A stretch of DNA of 64,000 nt from Fasciola hepatica. Its lineage: Eukaryota; Platyhelminthes; Trematoda; Plagiorchiida; Fasciolidae. The position numbers were made by a program, and so were the translations under genes. Below, one piece after another: positions 40,004-53,120 of the stretch (position 1 is the first letter of the stretch; each line of letters opens with the position of its first letter). The notes beneath the pieces were generated by a model. That model saw only the letters and a program-made list of their open reading frames with translations, made no database searches and had not been told where the DNA came from. The stretch covers positions 372,001-436,000 of the forward strand of contig CANUEZ040000191.1 of assembly GCA_948099385.1 (NCBI GenBank). The letters run 5' to 3'.

Positions 40004-40427
40004 CTAAGTAAAACCAAGGCATTCGCCTTATGAACAATCCACACAGATTGCTCATACAATGCAATAGAGCAGTAGCAGAGTAGATTTGTATAATATGATT
40101 CTCCATGCAGCTTGAACACTGAACTGACCATTGAAAATTATGGAGGCACTATACAGCTGTTTGTTCCGCTACGGGAATCATGAGCATTACACTTGGACAG
40201 AGCCCACACGGGGACACGAACAAGGGTTGGGGTGAACGAATGTCAGTCGAACACCCAAACTACAAGGCTATCCGATATGGATCTCAACGCTTTGTTCAAC
40301 ATATACACTACATGATATAGCACAATCCCCAAATTGGCTTCGGCTTTCGCTTTCGCTTTGAACGGTAACAACCAAATTCTCGCACACCGATCCAATCCTA
40401 TGTTCCATCACTTCTCTATTTATGGGC
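40004..40427 (+). repeat. mosaic monomer joining the two seven-monomer duplications
   Basis: Its start (GGCATTCGCC) matches the monomer at 39581. Its middle (GGAGGCACTATACAGC and TTTGTTCCGC) matches 35771 and 38735, and ACACTTGGACAG matches 37888 in part. Its end (CCGATATGGATCTCAACG with ACACTACATG) matches the end of the monomer at 42966. It therefore joins pieces of at least three monomer types. Confidence 0.78.
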
Positions 40428-43193
40428 CTAAGTAAAATCAAGGCATTCCCTTATGAACAATCCACACAGATTGCTCATACAATGCAACAGAGCAGTAGCA
40501 GAGTAGATTTGTATAATATGATTCTCCATGCAGCTTGAACACTGAACTGACCATTGAAAATTATGGAAGCACTGTACAGCTGTTTGATCCGCTAAGGGAA
40601 TCATGAGCATTGCACATGGACAGAGCCCACACGGGGACACGAACAAGGGTAGGGGTGAACGAATGTCAGTCGAACACCCAAATCACAAGGCTATCCCATA
40701 TGGGTCTGAACGCTTTGTTCAACATATACACTACATGATATAGCACACTCCCCAAATTGGCTTCGGCTTTCGCTTTCGCTTTGAACGGTAACAACCAAAT
40801 TCTCGCACACCGATCCAATCCTATGTTCCATCACTTCTCTATTTATGGGCCTAAGTAAAACCAAGGCATTCCCTTATGAACAATCCACACAGATTGCTCA
40901 TACAATGCAATAGAGCAGTAGCAGAGTAGATTTGTATAATATGATTCTCCATGCAGCTTGAACACTGAACTGACCATTGAAAATGTTGGAAGCTTTGTAC
41001 AGCTGTTTGATCCGCTAAGGGAATCATGAGCATTGCACATGGACAGAGCCCACACGGGGACACGAACAAGGGTTGGGGTGAACGATTGTCAGTCGAACAC
41101 CCAAACCACAAGGCTATCCGATATGGGTCTCAACGCTTTGTTCAACATATACAATACATGATATAGCACAATCCCCAAATTGGCTTCGGCTTTCGCTTTC
41201 GCTTTGAACGGTAACATCTAAATTATCGCACACCGATCCAATCCTATGTTCCATCACTTCTCTATTTATGGGCCTAAGTAAAACCAAGGCAATCCCTTGT
41301 GAAAAATTCACACAGATTGCTCATACAATGCAATAGAGCAGTAGCAGAGTAGATTTGTATAATATGATTCTCCATGCAGCTTGAACACTGAACTGACCAT
41401 TGAAAATTATTGAAACACTGTACAGCTGTTTGATCCGCTAAGGGAATCATGAGCATTGCACATGGACAGAGCCCACTCGGAGACACGAACAAGGGTTGGG
41501 GTGAACGAATGTCAGTCGAACACCCAAATCACAAGGCTATCCGATATGGGTCTGAAAGCTTCGTTCAACATATACACTACATGATATAGCACAATCCCCA
41601 AATTGGCTTCGGCTTTCGCTTTCGCTTTGAACGGTAACAACCAAATTCTCGCACACCGATTCAATCCTATGTTCCATCACTTCTCTATTTATGGGCCTAA
41701 GTAAAACCAAGGCATTCCCCTATGAACAATCCACACAGATTGCTCATACAATGCAATAGAGTAGTAGCAGTGTAAATTTGTATAATATGATTCTCCATGC
41801 AGCTTGAACACTGAACTGACCATTGAAAATTATTGAAGCACTGTACAGCTGTTTGATCCGCTAAGGGAATCATGAGCATTGCACATGGACAGAGCCCACA
41901 CGGGGACACGAACAAGGGATGGGGTGAACGAATGTCAGTCGAACACCCAAACCACAAGGCTATCCGATATGGGTCTGAACGCTTTGTTCAACATATACAA
42001 TACATGATATAGCACAATCTCCAAATTGGCTTCGGCTTTCGCTTTCGCTTTGAACGGTAACAACCAAATTCTCGAACACAGATCCAATCCTATGTTCCAT
42101 CACTTCTCTATTTATGGGCCTAAGTAAAACCAAGGCATTCCCTTATGAACAATCCACACAGATTGCTCATACATTTTAATAGAGCAGTAGCAGAGTAGAT
42201 TTGTATAATATGATTCTCCATGCAGCTTGAACACTGAACTGACCATTGAAAATTATTGAAGCATTGTACAGCTGTTTGATCCGCTAAGGGAATCATGAGC
42301 ATTGCACATGGACAGAGCCCACTCGGAGACGCGAACAAGGGTTGGGGTGAACGAATGTCAGTCGAACACCCAAACCACAAGGCTATCCGATATGGGTCTC
42401 AACGCTTTGTTCAACATATACAATACATGATATAGCACAATCCCCAAATTGGCTTCGGCTTTCGCTTTCGCTTTGAACCGTAACAACCAAATTCTCGCAC
42501 ATCGATCCAATCCTATGTTCCATCACTTCTCTATTTATGGGCCTAAGTAAAACCAAGGCATTCCCTTATGAACAATCCACACAGATTGCTCATACAATGC
42601 AATAGAGCAGTAGCAGAGTAGATTTGTATAATATGATTCTCCATGCAGCTTGAACACTGAACTGACCATTGAAAATTATTGAAACACTGTACAGCTGTTT
42701 GATCCGCTAAGGGAATCATGAGCATTGCACATGGACAGAGCCCACTCGGAGACACGAACAAGGGTTGGGGTGAACGAATGTCAGTCGAACACCCAAATCA
42801 CAAGGCTATCCGATATGGGTCTGAAAGCTTCGTTCAACATATACACTACATGATATAGCACAATCCCCAAATTGGCTTCGGCTTTCGCTTTCGCTTTGAA
42901 CGGTAACAACCAAATTCTCGCACACCGATTCAATCCTATGTTCCATCACTTCTCTATTTATGGGCCTAAGTAAAACCAAGGCATTCCCTTATGAACAATC
43001 CACACAGATTGCTCATGCAATGCAATAGAGCAGTAGCAGAGTAGATTTGTGTAATATGTTTCTCCATGCAGCTTGAACACGGAACTGACCATTGAAAATT
43101 ATGGAAGCATTGTACAGCTGTTTGATCCGCTAAGGGAATCATGAGCATTGCACATGGACAGAGCCCACACGGGGACACGAACAAGGGTTGGGG
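40233..43193 (+). repeat. seven-monomer duplication II, copy 1 (2961 bases)
   Basis: The unit is exactly 7 x 423. Breakpoints lie within a monomer and are known to about 40 bases. Private marks in order: AAAATCAAGGC with AATGCAACAG and GGGTAGGGGTG; GAAAATGTTGG; AACATCTAAATTATCGC with CCCTTGTGAAAAATTC; AATTATTGAAACAC with GAAAGCTTCG; CAAGGGATGGGG; ACATTTTAATAG with GAGACGCGAAC; GTGTAATATGTTTCTCC. The monomer at 42543 is an exception: it copies the one at 41274, not its partner at 45504. Confidence 0.92.
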
Positions 43194-46154
43194 TGAACGA
43201 ATGTCAGTCGAACACCCAAACTACAAGGCTATCCGATATGGATCTCAACGCTTTGTTCAACATATACACTACATGATATAGCACAATCCCCAAATTGGCT
43301 TCGGCTTTCGCTTTCGCTTTGAACGGTAACAACCAAATTCTCGCACACCGATCCAATCCTATGTTCCATCACTTCTCTATTTATGGGCCTAAGTAAAATC
43401 AAGGCATTCCCTTATGAACAATCCACACAGATTGCTCATACAATGCAACAGAGCAGTAGCAGAGTAGATTTGTATAATATGATTCTCCATGCAGCTTGAA
43501 CACTGAACTGACCATTGAAAATGATGGAAGCACTGTACAGCTGTTTGATCCGCTAAGGGAATCATGAGCATTGCACATGGACAGAGCCCACACGGGGACA
43601 CGAACAAGGGTAGGGGTGAACGAATGTCAGTCGAACACCCAAATCACAAGGCTATCCCATATGGGTCTGAACGCTTTGTTCAACATATACACTACATGAT
43701 ATAGCACACTCCCCAAATTGGCTTCGGCTTTCGCTTTCGCTTTGAACGGTAACAACCAAATTCTCGCACACCGATCCAATCCTATGTTCCATCACTTCTC
43801 TATTTATGGGCCTAAGTAAAACCAAGGCATTCCCTTATGAACAATCCACACAGATTGCTCATACAATGCAATAGAGCAGTAGCAGAGTAGATTTGTATAA
43901 TATGATTCTCCATGCAGCTTGAACACTGAACTGACCATTGAAAATGTTGGAAGCTTTGTACAGCTGTTTGATCCGCTAAGGGAATCATGAGCATTGCACA
44001 TGGACAGAGCCCACACGGGGACACGAACAAGGGTTGGGGTGAACGATTGTCAGTCGAACACCCAAACCACAAGGCTATCCGATATGGGTCTCAACGCTTT
44101 GTTCAACATATACAATACATGATATAGCACAATCCCCAAATTGGCTTCGGCTTTCGCTTTCGCTTTGAACGGTAACATCTAAATTATCGCACACCGATCC
44201 AATCCTATGTTCCATCACTTCTCTATTTATGGGCCTAAGTAAAACCAAGGCAATCCCTTGTGAAAAATTCACACAGATTGCTCATACAATGCAATAGAGC
44301 AGTAGCAGAGTAGATTTGTATAATATGATTCTCCATGCAGCTTGAACACTGAACTGACCATTGAAAATTATTGAAACACTGTACAGCTGTTTGATCCGCT
44401 AAGGGAATCATGAGCATTGCACATGGACAGAGCCCACTCGGAGACACGAACAAGGGTTGGGGTGAACGAATGTCAGTCGAACACCCAAATCACAAGGCTA
44501 TCCGATATGGGTCTGAAAGCTTCGTTCAACATATACACTACATGATATAGCACAATCCCCAAATTGGCTTCGGCTTTCGCTTTCGCTTTGAACGGTAACA
44601 ACCAAATTCTCGCACACCGATTCAATCCTATGTTCCATCACTTCTCTATTTATGGGCCTAAGTAAAACCAAGGCATTCCCCTATGAACAATCCACACAGA
44701 TTGCTCATACAATGCAATAGAGCAGTAGCAGAGTAGAGTTGTATAATATGATTCTCCATGCAGCTTGAACACTGAACTGACCATTGAAAATTATTGAAGC
44801 ACTGTACAGCTGTTTGATCCGCTAAGGGAATCATGAGCATTGCACATGGACAGAGCCCACACGGGGACACGAACAAGGGATGGGGTGAACGAATGTCAGT
44901 CGAACACCCAAACCACAAGGCTATCCGATATGGGTCTGAACGCTTTGTTCAACATATACAATACATGATATAGCACAATCTCCAAATTGGCTTCGGCTTT
45001 CGCTTTCGCTTTGAACGGTAACAACCAAATTCTCGAACACAGATCCAATCCTATGTTCCATCACTTCTCTATTTATGGGCCTAAGTAAAACCAAGGCATT
45101 CCCTTATGAACAATCCACACAGATTGCTCATACATTTTAATAGAGCAGTAGCAGAGTAGATTTGTATAATATGATTCTCCATGCAGCTTGAACACTGAAC
45201 TGACCATTGAAAATTATTGAAGCATTGTACAGCTGTTTGATCCGCTAAGGGAATCATGAGCATTGCACATGGACAGAGCCCACTCGGAGACGCGAACAAG
45301 GGTTGGGGTGAACGAATGTCAGTCGAACACCCAAACCACAAGGCTATCCGATATGGGTCTCAACGCTTTGTTCAACATATACAATACATGATATAGCACA
45401 ATCCCCAAATTGGCTTCGGCTTTCGCTTTCGCTTTGAACCGTAACAAGCAAATTCTCGCACATCGATCCAATCCTATGTTCCATCACTTCTCTATTTATG
45501 GGCCTAAGTAAAACCAAGGCATTCCCTTATGAACAATCCACACAGATTGCTCATACAATGCAATAGAGCAGTAGCAGAGTAGATTTGTATAATATGATTC
45601 TCCATGCAGCTTGAACACTGAACTGACCATTGAAAATTATGGAAGCACTGTACAGCTGTTTGATCCGCTAAGGGAATCATGAGCATTGCACATGGACAGA
45701 GCCCACACGGGGACACGAACAGGGGTTGGGGTGAACGATTGTCAGTCGAAAACCCAAACCACAAGGCTATCCCATATGGGTATCAACGCTTTGTTCAACA
45801 TATACACTACATGATATAGCACAATCCCCAAATTGGCTTCGGCTTTCGCTTTCGCTTTGAACGGTAACAACCAAATTCTCGCACACCGATCCAATCCTAT
45901 GTTCCATCACTTCTCTATTTATGGGCCTAAGTAAAACCAAGGCATTTCCTTATGAACAATCCACACAGATTGCTCATGCAATGCAATAGAGCAGTAGCAG
46001 AGTAGATTTGTGTAATATGTTTCTCCATGCAGCTTGAACACGGAACTGACCATTGAAAATTATGGAAGCATTGTACAGCTGTTTGATCCGCTAAGGGAAT
46101 CATGAGCATTGCACATGGACAGAGCCCACACGGGGACACGAACAAGGGTTGGGG
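43194..46154 (+). repeat. seven-monomer duplication II, copy 2 (2961 bases)
   Basis: All private marks of copy 1 return at an offset of 2961. Differences include GAGCAGTAGCAGAGTAGAG against GAGTAGTAGCAGTGTAAAT near 44720 and 41760. The monomer at 45504 reads GAACAGGGG-type and GGGTATCAACGC and resembles 46773 instead of its partner at 42543. After about 46190 the sequence no longer follows copy 1. Confidence 0.92.
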
Positions 46155-46574
46155 TGAACGAATGTCAGTCGAACACCCAAACTACAAGGCTATCCCATAT
46201 GGGTCTGAACGCTTTGTTCAACATATACACTACATGATATAGCACAATCCCCAAATTGGCTTCGGCTTTCGCTTTCGCTTTGAACGGTAACAACCAAATT
46301 CTCGCACACCGATCCAATCCTATGTTCCATCACTTCTCTATTTATAAGCCTAAGTAAAACCAAGGCATTCCCTTATGAACAATCCACACAGATTGCTCAT
46401 ACAATGCAATAGAGCAGTAGCAGAGTAGATTTGTATAATATGATTCTCCATGCAGCTTGAACACTGAACTGACCATTGAAAATGATGGAAGCACTGTACA
46501 GCTGTTTGATCCGCTAAGGGAATCATGAGCATTGCACATGGACAGAGCCCACACGGGGACACGAACAAGGGTTG

Positions 46575-46601
46575 GGGTGAACGAATGTCAGTCGAACACC
46601 C
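46575..46601. repeat. 27-base imperfect dyad, representative copy
   Basis: The two arms GGGTG and CACCC pair at the ends, then an AA/AA mismatch, then CGA with TCG, one mismatch, then TG with CA around a central T. In all, 10 of 13 base pairs form. The same dyad is present in nearly every monomer, with variants GATTG or GTGCACG changing one pair. It could be a protein site or a hairpin; nothing here tells which. Confidence 0.6.
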
Positions 46602-46616
46602 AAACCACAAGGCTAT

Positions 46617-46626
46617 CCCATATGGG
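46617..46626. repeat. CCCATATGGG palindrome, representative copy
   Basis: A perfect ten-base palindrome 15 bases after the 27-base dyad. In many other monomers the third base is G (CCGATATGGG), which breaks the symmetry. The two states are intermixed across the array. Confidence 0.7.
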
Positions 46627-46760
46627 TCTCAACGCTTTGTTCAACATATACACTACATGATATATCACAATCCCCAAATTGGCTTCGGCTTTCGCTTTGG
46701 CTTTGAACGGTAACAACCAAATTCTCGCACACCGATCCAATCCTATGTTCCATCACTTCT

Positions 46761-46773
46761 CTATTTATGGGCC
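46761..46773 (-). promoter_or_regulatory. GGCCCATAAATAG element on the minus strand, representative copy
   Basis: Read on the minus strand, most monomers contain GGCCCATAAATAGAGAAG. ATAAATAG resembles a TATA box, and GGCCCA is the complement of the TGGGCC motif common in plant promoters. The two are directly joined, which is not the usual promoter spacing. A role in satellite transcription is only a possibility. Confidence 0.25.
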
Positions 46774-49700
46774 TAAGTAAAACCAAGGCATTCCCTTATG
46801 AACAATCCACACAGATTGCTCATACAATGCAATAGAGCAGTAGCAGAGTAGATTTGTATAATATGATTCTCCATGCAGCTTGAACACTGAACTGACCATT
46901 GACATTTATGGAAGCACTGTACAGCTGTTTGATCCGCTAAGGGAATCATGAGCATTGCACATGGACAGAGCCCACACGGGGACACGAACAGGGGTTGGGG
47001 TGAACGAATGTCAGTCGAACACCCAAACCACAAGGCTATCCCATATGGGTATCAACGCTTTGTTCAACATATACAATACATGATATAGCACAATCCCCAA
47101 ATTGGCTTCGGTTTTCGCTTTCGCTTTGAACGGTAACAATCAATTTCTCGCACACCGATCCAATCCTATGTTCCATCACTTCTCTATTTATGGGCCTAAG
47201 TAAAACCAAGGCATTCCCTTATGAACAATCCACACAGATTGCTCATACAATGCAATAGAGCAGTAGCAGAGTAGATCTGTATAATATGATTCTCCATGCA
47301 GCTTGAACACTGAACTGACCATTGAAAATGATGGAAGCACTGTACAGCTGTTTGATCCGCTAAGGGAATCATGAGCATTGCACATGGACAGAGCCCACAC
47401 GGGGACACGAACAAGGGTTGGGGTGAACGATTCTCAGTCGAACACCCAAACCAAAAGGCTATCCGATATGGGTCTCAACGCTTTGTTCAACATATACACT
47501 ACATGATATAGCACAATGCCCAAATTGACTTCGGCTTTCGCTTTCGCTTTGAACGGTAACAACCAAATTCTCGCACACCGATCCAATCCTATGTTCCATC
47601 ACTTCTCTATTGATGGGCCTAAGTAAAACCAAGGCATTTCCTTATGAACAATCCCCACACAGATTGCTCATGCAATGCAATAGAGCAGTAGCAGAGTAGA
47701 TTTGTATAATATGATTCTCCATGCAGCTTGAACACTGAACTGACCATTGAAAATGATGGAAGCACTGTACAGCTGTTTGATCCGCTAAGGGAATCATGAG
47801 CATTGCACATGGACAGAGCCCACACGGGGACACGAACAAGGGTTGGGGTGAACGAATGTCAGTCGAACACCCAAACCTAAAGGCTATCCCATATGGGTCT
47901 CAACGCTTTGTTCAACATATACACTACATGATATATCACAATCCCCAAATTGGCTTCGGCTTTCGCTTTCGCTTTGAACGGTAACAACCAAATTCTCGCA
48001 CACCGATCCAATCCTATGTTCCATCACTTCTCTATTTATGGGCCTAAGTAAAACCAAGGCATTTCCTTATGAACAATCCACACAGATTGGTCATGCAATG
48101 CAATAGAGCAGTAGCAGAGTAGATTTGTATAATATGATTCTCCATGCAGCTTGAACACTGAACTGACCATTGAAAATGATGGAAGCACTGTACAGCTGTT
48201 TGATCCGCTAAGGGAATCATGAGCATTGCACATGGACAGAGCCCACACAAGGACACGAACAGGGGTTGGGGTGAACGATTGTCAGTCGAACACCCAAACC
48301 ACAAGGCTATCCCATATGGGTCTCAACGCTTTGTTCAACATATACACTACATGATATAGCACAATCTCCAAATTGGCTTCGGCTTTCGCTTTCGCTTTGA
48401 ACGGTATCAATCAATTTCTCGCACACCGATCCAATCCTATGTTCCATCACTTCTCTATTTATGGGCCTAAGTAAAACCAAGGCATTCCCTTATGAACAAT
48501 CCACACAGATTGCTCATACAATGCAATAGAGCAGTAGCAGAGTAGATTTGTATAATATGATTCTCCATGCAGCTTGAACACTGAACTGACCATTCAAAGT
48601 TATGGAAGCACTGTACAGCTGTTTGATCCGCTAAGGGAATCATGAGCATTGCACATGGACAGAGCCCACACGGGGACACGAACAAGGGTTGGTGTGAACG
48701 AATGTCAGTCGAACACCCAAATCAAAAGGCTATCCGATATGGGTCTCAACGCTTTGTTCAACATATACAATACATGATATAGCACAATCCCCAAATTGGC
48801 TTCGGCTTTTGCTTTCGCTTTGAACGGTAACAACCAAATTCTCGCACACCGATCCAATCCTATGTTCCATCACTTCTCTATTTATGGGCCTAAGTAAAAC
48901 CAAGGCATTCCCTTATGAACAATCCACACAGATTGCTCATACAATGCAATAGAGCAGTAGCAGAGTAGATTTGTATAATATGATTCTCCATGCAGCTTGA
49001 ACACTGAACTGACCATTGAAAATTATGGAAGCACTGTACAGCTGTTTGATCCGCTAAGGGAATCATGAGCATTGCACATGGACAGAGCCCACACGGGGAC
49101 ACGAACAAGGGTTGGGGTGAACGATTGTCAGTCGAACACCCAAACCACAAGGCTATCCGATATGGGTCTCAACGCTTTGTTCAACATATACAATACATGA
49201 TATAGCACAATCCCCAAATTGGCTTCGGCTTTCGCTTTCGCTTTGAACGGTAACAACCAAATTCTCGCACACCGATCCAACCCTATGTTCCATCACTTCT
49301 CTATTTATGGGCCTAAGTAAAACCAAGGCATTCCCTTATGAACAATCCACACAGATTGCTCATACAATGCAATAGAGCAGTAGCAGTGTAGATTTGTGTA
49401 ATATGATTCTCCATGCAGCTTGAACACTGAACTGACCATTGAAAATGATGGAAGCACTGTACAGCTGTTTGATCCGCTAAGGGAATCATGAGCATTGCAC
49501 ATGGACAGAGCCCACACGGGGACACGAACAAGGGTTGGGGTGAACGAATGTCAGTCGAACACCGAAATCACAAGGATATCCGATATGGGTTCGAAGGCTT
49601 TGTTCAACATATACAGTACATGATATAGCACAATCTCCAAATTGGCTTCGGCTTTCGCTTTTGCTTTGAACGGTATCAATCAATTTCTCGCACACCGATC

Positions 49701-52273
49701 AAATCCTATGTTCCATCACTTCTCTATTTATGGGCCTAAGTAAAACCAAGGCATTCCCTTATGAACAATCCACACAGATTGCTCATACAATGCAATAGAG
49801 CAGTAGCAGAGTAGATTTGTATAATATGATTCTCCATGCAGCTTGAACACTGAACTGACCATTGAAAATTATTGAAGCACTGTACAGCTGTTTGATCCGC
49901 TAAGGGAATCATGAGCATTGCACATGGACAGAGCCCACACGGCGACACGAACGAGGGTTTGGGTGAACGAATGTCAGTCGAACACCCAAACCACAAGGCT
50001 ATCCGATATGGGTATCAACGCTTTGTTCAACATATACACTACATGATATAGCACAATCCCCAAATTGGCTTCGGCTTTCGCTTTGGCTTTGAACGGTAAC
50101 AATCAATTTCTCGCACACCGATCAAATCCTATGTTCCATCACTTCTCTATTTATAAGCCTAAGTAAAACCAAGGCATTCCCTTATGAACAATCCACACAG
50201 ATTGCTCATACAATGCAATAGAGCAGTAGCAGAGTAGATTTGTATAATATGATTCTCCATGCAGCTTGAACACTGAACTGACCATTGAAAATTATTGAAG
50301 CACTGTACAGCTGTTTGATCCGCTAAGGGAATCATGAGCATTGCACATGGACAGAGCCCACACGGGGACACGAACAAGGGTTGGGGTGAACGAATGTCAG
50401 TCGAACACCCAAACCACAAGGCTATCCGTTATGTGTCTGAACGCATTGTTCAACATATACACTACATGATATAGCACAATCCTCAAATTGGCTTCGGCTT
50501 TCGCTCTCGCTTTGAACGGTAACAACCAAATTCTCGCACACCGATCCAATCCTATGTTCCATCACTTCTCTATTTATGGGCCTAAGTAAAACCAAGGCAT
50601 TCCCTTATGAACAATCCACACAGATTGCTCATACAATGCAATAGAGCAGTAGCAGAGTAGATTTGTATAATATGATTCTCCATGCAGCTTGAACACTGAA
50701 CTGACCATTGAAAATTATGGAAGCACTGTACAGCTGTTTGATCCGCTAAGGGAATCATGAGCATTGCACATGGACAGAGCCCACACGGAGACACGAACAA
50801 GGGTTGGGGTGAACGAATGTCAGTCGAACACCCAAACCACAAGGCTATCCGATATGGATCTGAACGCTTTGTTCAACATATACACTACATGATATAGCAC
50901 AATCCTCAAATTGGCTTCGGCTTTCGCTTTCGCGTTGAATGGTAACAATCAATTTCTCGCACATCGATACAATCCTATGTTCCATCACTTCTCTATTTAT
51001 GGGCCTAAGTAAAACCAAGGCATTCCCTTATGAACAATCCACACAGATTGCTCATAAAATGCAATAGAGCAGTAGCAGAGTAGATTTGTATAATATGATT
51101 CTCCATGCAGCTTGAACACTGAACTGACCATTGAAAATTATGGGAGCTTTGTACAGCTGTTTGATCCGCTAAGGGAATCATGAGCATTGCACATGGACAG
51201 AGCCCACTCAGAGACACGAACAAGGGTTGGGGTGAACGAATGTCAGTCGAACACCCAAACCACAAGGCTATCCGATATGGGTCTGAACGCTTTGTTCAAC
51301 TTATACAATACATGATATAGCACAATCCTCAAATTGGCTTCGGCTTTCGCTTTCGCTTTGAACGGTAACAATCAATTTCTCGCACACCGATCCAATCCTA
51401 TGTTCCATCACTTCTCTATTTATGGGCCTAAGTAAAACCAAGGCATTCCCTTATGAACAATCCCCACACAGATTGCTCATACAATGCAATAGAGCAGTAG
51501 CAGAGTAGATTTGTATAATATGATTCTCCATGCAGCTTGAACACTGAACTGACCATTGAAAATGATGGAAGCACTGTACAGCTGTTTGATCCGCTAAGGG
51601 AATCATGAGCATTGCACATGGACAGAGCCCACTCGGAGACACGAACAAGGGTTGGGGTGAACGAATGTCAGTCGAACACCCAAACCACAAGGCTATCCGA
51701 TATGGGTCTCAACGCTTCGTTCAACATATACAATACATGATATAGCACAATCTCCAAATTGGCTTCGGCTTTCGCTTTCGCTTTGAACGGTAACAACAAA
51801 TTCTCGCACACCGATCCAATCCTATGTTCCATCACTTCTCTATTTATGGGCCTAAATAAAACCAAGGCATTCCCCTATGAACAATCCACACAGATTGCTC
51901 ATACAATGCAATAGAGCAGTAGCAGAGTAGATTTGTATAATATGATTCTCCATGCAGCTTGAACACTGAACTGACCATTGAAAATGATCTAAGCACTGTA
52001 CAGCTGTTTGATCCGCTAAGGGAATCATGAGCATTGCACATGGACAGAGCCCACTTGGAGACACGAACAAGGTTTGGGGTGAACGAATGTCAGTCGAACA
52101 CCCAAACAACAAGGCTATCCCATATGGGTCTGAACGCTTCGTTCAACATATACAATACATGATATAGCACAATCTCCAAAATTGCTTCGGCTTTCGCTTT
52201 CGCTTTGAACGGTAACAACAAATTCTCGCACACCGATACAATCCTATGTTCCATCACTTCTCTATTTATGGGC

Positions 52274-53120
52274 CTAAATAAAACCAAGGCATTCCCCTAT
52301 GAACAATCCACACAGATTGCTCATACAATGCAATAGAGCAGTAGCAGAGTAGATTTGTATAATATGATTCTCCATGCAGCTTGAACACTGAAATGACCAT
52401 TGAAAATTATTGAAGCACTGTACAGCTGTTTGATCCGCTAAGGGAATCATGAGCATTGCACATGGACAGAGACCACATGGGGACACGAACGAGGGTTGGG
52501 GTGAACGATTGTCCGTCGAACACCCAAATCAAAAGGCTATCCGATATGGGTCTCAACGCTTTGTTCAACATATACAATACATGATATAGCACAATCCCCA
52601 AATTGTCTTCGGCTTTCGCTTTCGCTTTGAACGGTAACAACCAAATTCTCGCACACCGATACAATCCTATGTTCCATCACTTCTCTATTTATGGGCCTAA
52701 GTAAAACCAGGGCATTTGCTTATGAACAATCCACACAGATTGCTCATACAATGCAATAGAGCAGTAGCAGAGTAGATTTGTATAATATGATTCTCCATGC
52801 AGCTTGAACACTGAACTGACCATTGAGAATGATGGAAGCACTGTACAGCTGTTTGATCCGCTAAGGGAATCATGAGCATTGCACATGGACAGAGCCCACA
52901 CGGGGACACGAACAAGGGTTGGGGATGAACGAATGTCAGTCGAACACCCAAACCACAAGGCTATCCGATATGAGTCTGAACGCTTTCTTCAACATATACA
53001 ATACATGATAAAGCACAATCCCCAAATTGGCTTCGGCCTTCGCTTTCGCTTTGAACGGTAACAACCAAATTCTCGCACACCGATCCAATCCTATGTTCCA
53101 TCACTTCTCTATTTATGGGC
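52274..53120 (+). repeat. two-monomer repeat, copy 1 (847 bases)
   Basis: The first monomer has GAACGAGGG and AAATTGTCTTCGG. The second has AAACCAGGGC, GGGGATGAACG (one added base), GATATGAGTCTGAACG, CGCTTTCTTCAAC and GATAAAGCAC. The same order follows 847 bases later. Confidence 0.85.

Larger units (their letters stand above)
46155..52273 (+). repeat. mixed satellite monomers, no clear higher-order unit
   Basis: This covers the end of the monomer from 45927 through the one from 51852. CAATCAATTTCTCG appears in six monomers between 47.13 and 51.38 kb, matching the patch at 29.8-32.8 kb. GAACAGGGG, TATATCACAATCC and GGTATCAATCAAT are private. Anchors are altered to TTTATAAGCC near 46344 and 50155. 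AACAATCCCCACACAG occurs at 47.65 and 51.46 kb. I see no gene-like or unique sequence. Confidence 0.8.

Noticed and set aside
46555..46577. Possible G-quadruplex in GGGGACACG to GGGTTGGGG
   Set aside because: Only three runs of three or more G lie close together. The next GGG on this strand is about 47 bases away.
52879..53061. Plus-strand open frames of about 60 codons ending near the hexamer tract
   Set aside because: They appear only where GATAAAGC replaces GATATAGC and so removes a stop, and they start at different ATGs in different monomers. Their recurrence follows the A-type monomer, not coding selection.
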